Shown in pieces: positions 14,575 through 17,622 of a stretch of DNA of 17,622 bases (position 1 is the stretch's first letter; every line of letters starts with the position of its first letter). Position numbers and translations under genes: made by a program. Origin of the DNA: Candidatus Zixiibacteriota bacterium (lineage in GTDB: Bacteria; Zixibacteria; MSB-5A5; GN15; FEB-12); NCBI GenBank assembly GCA_023700785.1, contig JAMPYH010000013.1, positions 1 through 17,622 of the forward strand, in the 5' to 3' direction. Under the pieces are notes generated by a model that saw only the letters and a list, made by a program, of their open reading frames with translations, had not been told where the DNA came from and made no database searches.

Positions 14575-14688
14575 TTACACTGCGTTATGCAACGGAATTT
14601 CTAGGAGTGCGGAAACTTCAGCTATTGGTTTTCTCATCACCAATATTGCTGCCTCAAGCCAAACAGACTGGCGGATGGCTTAACAACC

Positions 14689-17271
14689 GTGAACGCTTTG
14701 GTTTTCATGCTCGCGGCTGTCGGAGCTTTGGAAGTTGGCGCTTTCGTCGAGCAAGCGCAATTTCTCAAGGCGGCAGGAGCTAATTTATTGACTCCCGCTT
14801 ACTGCACAGCACTTCACTCGATTGGCAATTTCAAGCAACAGATTAACAACGGGGGCAAGATCGGACCTTGGTACATCCAAACCGGCTCAAATGACCACCT
14901 CGATTGTTATCTGGCGCTCGACAATAGTGAAGGAGGGGGCTACCCCAAAGGCAGCGACATAACTTACCTGTTTGAAGCTGGTCTATGGATCGGTGCCGCG
15001 CTGGGCAACGATACGCTTGTGAGTGTCGGATCCGATGGCTGGCACATCGAGCTGTATGACTTCTATCCTACACCTGCACCGGGCGGGCGAATTCTGCACC
15101 GGTCAACCCTCGACCCCGAGGGGGAGAGCTTTGCCGGGGCGATTTCTGAACAGGATTATATTGCAGTCTATTCGGATACGTTTACTTCTGGAGTACACGG
15201 TCTCTTTCCTGACGTTATATCGGGGCGGTCTCACGTGCCACTAGGTATAGAGGTCACGCAACGGTCCTACGCCTGGTCCCCTGGATATGTGGACGACTTT
15301 TTCCTACTCGATCTCACGGTACAGAACATCGGCATAGCGTCGTTGCGTCAGTTATTCATCGGCCTATACGTTGACGGCGACGTTTGGTACTCCCCCGGCT
15401 CCTTCGGTATGCCTCAGGATGACCTATGCGGCTTCCTTCCGACGTTCTCTTCTTCGAAAAAGTGCGGGTTTGTTGACACAGTTGGTCTGGCGTGGATCGC
15501 CGACAATGATGGAGACCCCTATGAAGGTCAGTGGGTGAGTCGCGGCGGCGTGAGGCCCTGCAGAGGAATAATGGGCTTCAGATTTTTGCGAGTTCCGACC
15601 GACTCGAAACTCAGTTTCAACTGGTGGGCGGGGAACATGGATCCCCGCTACGATTTTGGTCCCCGCGCCAGGCCATCGGAAGGTCATCCTTTCAGGGACT
15701 TTCGCACCGGCGGCACCGGAACACCGGAGGGAGACGGAAACAAATATCATATGTTGAGTAATGGGGAATTCGACTACGATCAGGCATTTGTAGCAAAGAT
15801 ATCAATGGTCGATCAACATTGGCTCTACCCGAACGAGCAGGTTGCTAATCTCATAAAGACAGGCGGCGACGTACGATATCTGTTGTCGCTTGGGCCATTT
15901 GAATTGCTTCCCGGGGAGACTGTTCCACTTGCATTCGCGTACGTGTTGGGCGAGAACTTCCATAACGACCCGGACATCAGGCAATATCTCGAGTCCAACC
16001 AGCCCGAGGAATGGTACAAGCGCGTAGATTTTTCCAACCTCGTCACCAATGCCAAGTGGGCGCAGTGGGTGTACGATAACCCCGGCGTTGATACCGACTC
16101 GGATGGGTATTTCGGCGAGTACCGAGTTTGTGTGCTGGATTCGCAGTTTATCGACGGCTCTTGGGTGCCTCTGTCGGCCGATACTACCTGGTACAAAGGG
16201 GATGGCGTTCCCGACTGGCGCGCCGTGCAACCTCCCCCTGCGCCAACCTTCTGGCTCGAACCGCAACTGAACGGCATTCGTGTCCGATTCAACGGTCAGC
16301 GCAGTGAAACTACCAAAGATATTTTCTCCGGAATCATCGATTTCGAAGGGTACCGCATCTATCTCGGGCGAGACGAACGGGAAGCGTCGCTCGCGTTGGC
16401 CGCGAGCTATGACAAAGAGAACTACGATATCTTCGTCTGGAATCCGCTGTTGCATGGGACCGGCGAGTACGAGCTCCAGCAGATCCCGGCAATGATCGAC
16501 GAACTCCGGTGTCGGTTCGGGCAAGGGGAGGATCCGTGCGACGACTCCTTGTTCGACCCGCTGGCCTACACGCGGAGCAACCCCTGGCGAAGCAGGTTCT
16601 TTGTTGATTCACTCTTTTATTTCGTACCGCACGAGAACAACAGTTCGCGATTCGGTATCACGACGCCGATTCGCAGAGTCTATCCGGAGGCCGTCCCTCC
16701 AGGTCCGACCGACACGGTCACCGCTGATGACCTCACCCCTGACGGCTATCTTAAGTGTTACGAGTACGAGTGCTTTATTGAGAACCTCCTGCCGACGGTC
16801 AGCTACTATCTCAATGTGACCGCGTTCGATTTCGGCTCGCCGGAGGCTGACCTGGAAGCGCTGGAGACAAGCAAACTGCTCGGCGTGCAATCGGCCTATC
16901 CCTACGCCGATCGGGATCAGTCCGACTCCACCCTCCCCCCTGTCTATATCTACCCGAATCCCTACCGGTATGACGCCCATTACCGCGACGGAGGCTACGA
17001 GGGTCGAGCCAGCAACCGGATCGATGACCGGGAACGACGGATACACTTCGTCAATGTGCCTCCCAGATGCACCATTCGGATTCACACGCTTGACGGTGAC
17101 CTGGTGCGGGAGCTGCGACACGATGACGATCCGTCCGACCCGAACGCGTATCGCGCGACCTGGGATCTGATCAACCGCAACGCCCAGCCGATCGTCTCGG
17201 GTCTGTATTACTGGTCGGTGGAATCAACCGACGGCTTGGTCCAGATGGGAAAGCTGGTGGTGATTCAGTGA
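14689..17271 (+). CDS. Exported protein with Fn3-like region and C-terminal sorting domain, unknown function
   Basis: The product has 860 residues. Residues 1-18 (NALVFMLAAVGALEVGA) are hydrophobic enough for a signal peptide but lack the usual N-terminal Lys/Arg. Residues about 90-470 form a large beta-rich region (FEAGLWIGAALGNDTLVSV, YVDDFFLLDLTVQNIG, FIGLYVDGDVWYS) and contain several acidic, Ca-site-like stretches (IADNDGDPYEG, GVDTDSDGYFGEY). From about residue 515 a fibronectin-III-like segment follows (PPAPTFWLEPQLNGIRVRFNG, FEGYRIYLGRDE). The C-terminus from about 755 (IYPNPYRYD, IRIHTLDGDLV, SGLYYWSVES, GKLVVIQ) is a sorting domain of the same class as in the upstream giant protein. 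The start is GTG 14689 with only a weak GGATGG upstream; ATG 14707 is an alternative. An in-frame stop at 14602 limits the N-terminus. I recognise the general style of secreted proteins in Zixibacteria-like genomes but no function. Confidence 0.9.
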   Translation: MNALVFMLAAVGALEVGAFVEQAQFLKAAGANLLTPAYCTALHSIGNFKQQINNGGKIGPWYIQTGSNDHLDCYLALDNSEGGGYPKGSDITYLFEAGLWIGAALGNDTLVSVGSDGWHIELYDFYPTPAPGGRILHRSTLDPEGESFAGAISEQDYIAVYSDTFTSGVHGLFPDVISGRSHVPLGIEVTQRSYAWSPGYVDDFFLLDLTVQNIGIASLRQLFIGLYVDGDVWYSPGSFGMPQDDLCGFLPTFSSSKKCGFVDTVGLAWIADNDGDPYEGQWVSRGGVRPCRGIMGFRFLRVPTDSKLSFNWWAGNMDPRYDFGPRARPSEGHPFRDFRTGGTGTPEGDGNKYHMLSNGEFDYDQAFVAKISMVDQHWLYPNEQVANLIKTGGDVRYLLSLGPFELLPGETVPLAFAYVLGENFHNDPDIRQYLESNQPEEWYKRVDFSNLVTNAKWAQWVYDNPGVDTDSDGYFGEYRVCVLDSQFIDGSWVPLSADTTWYKGDGVPDWRAVQPPPAPTFWLEPQLNGIRVRFNGQRSETTKDIFSGIIDFEGYRIYLGRDEREASLALAASYDKENYDIFVWNPLLHGTGEYELQQIPAMIDELRCRFGQGEDPCDDSLFDPLAYTRSNPWRSRFFVDSLFYFVPHENNSSRFGITTPIRRVYPEAVPPGPTDTVTADDLTPDGYLKCYEYECFIENLLPTVSYYLNVTAFDFGSPEADLEALETSKLLGVQSAYPYADRDQSDSTLPPVYIYPNPYRYDAHYRDGGYEGRASNRIDDRERRIHFVNVPPRCTIRIHTLDGDLVRELRHDDDPSDPNAYRATWDLINRNAQPIVSGLYYWSVESTDGLVQMGKLVVIQ

Positions 17272-17275
17272 GAAG

Positions 17276-17557
17276 TTATCGCTTCAGGTCCACGACGGTT
17301 GCTCCCCAGCCGCCGCCGGAACCTTCCTCGTGGCGAAAACTGACGACATTTGGGTGTGACGCCAGTAGCGATCTCACGATCTCCCGTTGCACTCCGATCC
17401 CCTTGCCATGCACGATTCGGATCGCGAGAATCTCCCGCGTCAGGCACTCCGCGATATAATCCATCACGGCGTCACGGATCTCGTCGGGGCGAAATTGGTG
17501 CAGATCAAGGGTGCCGTCGATCGGATACTCTATCGGGTCGTCATTCTCGGAATACAT
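17276..17557 (-). CDS. Smr-domain protein (small MutS-related nuclease-like)
   Basis: The 93-residue protein is essentially one Smr domain. LDLHQF at residues 17-22 gives the conserved D-x-H element, and RIVHGKGIG at 47-55 is the glycine-rich loop. A C-terminal GGGWGATVVDLKR closes the fold. Stand-alone Smr proteins act as endonucleases on DNA or RNA structures; in bacteria some are linked to recombination control or ribosome rescue. Which role applies here cannot be read. The ATG at 17557 has no ribosome site immediately upstream. The frame stays open for about 12 codons above it before a stop, without another standard start. The gene converges on the 860-residue gene with only 4 nt between stop codons and no terminator between them. 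Confidence 0.9.
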   Translation of the reverse strand: MYSENDDPIEYPIDGTLDLHQFRPDEIRDAVMDYIAECLTREILAIRIVHGKGIGVQREIVRSLLASHPNVVSFRHEEGSGGGWGATVVDLKR

Positions 17558-17622
17558 GCCAAGAAGATAGCTGACAAAATACTGAGCTGAAAGTCAATTG
17601 GCAGCGTTAAAATCAGCCCCTC

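Noticed and set aside
15802..16524. Minus-strand 240-residue open frame in the 860-residue gene
   Set aside because: It is antisense to a well-supported secreted protein, with no ribosome site and no recognisable motif.

Overview
The window comes from a moderately GC-rich bacterium. Two very different large genes both encode secreted proteins that end in a 'YPNP(F/Y)'-type C-terminal sorting domain. One of them also carries a cohesin-like domain followed by a dockerin-like pair of calcium loops. Together with a flavin-dependent thymidylate synthase, this suggests an uncultured lineage of the Zixibacteria / Fibrobacterota-Chlorobi-Bacteroidota neighbourhood. The Zixibacteria call is an inference from protein style; no rRNA or other phylogenetic marker lies in the window.

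Positions 1-4782 hold ordinary chromosomal genes. They are a membrane-anchored metallophosphoesterase (minus), a small single-span membrane protein (plus, probable TTG start), a coiled-coil hypothetical protein (minus), an M32 carboxypeptidase (minus, with a clear terminator) and thyX (plus). The carboxypeptidase and thyX are divergent. Well-formed promoters with 17-nt spacers can be read for both, and they move the thyX start to a GTG at 3922.

Positions 4783-14043 are dominated by one 8.75-kb gene encoding a 2917-residue exported protein. Order: signal peptide, two N-terminal beta-rich domains, 23 tandem repeats of about 86 residues built on four conserved cysteines (the first interrupted by a domain of about 210 residues), a cohesin-like domain, a dockerin-like domain and a C-terminal sorting domain. 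The repeats show two internal layers of order. Domains 5-12 recur as domains 15-21 with matching domain types and almost matching lengths. Cysteines are gained and lost in pairs, which lets a nested disulfide pattern be read from the sequence alone. A good intrinsic terminator ends the gene.

Positions 14044-14688 form a degenerate non-coding island. It holds a cluster of GACCCGCC-type palindromes, the C-terminal remnant of a REP-associated tyrosine transposase (RAYT), a REP-like hairpin with a GTAG foot, and a separate 60-bp inverted repeat. The island lies directly upstream of a second secreted-protein gene (860 residues), whose N-terminus looks atypical. The window ends with a convergent small Smr-domain gene.

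The most noteworthy system is the giant cysteine-paired repeat protein, which carries both cohesin-like and dockerin-like modules and is a probable surface or matrix component. The second most notable item is the REP/RAYT relic between the two secreted-protein genes.
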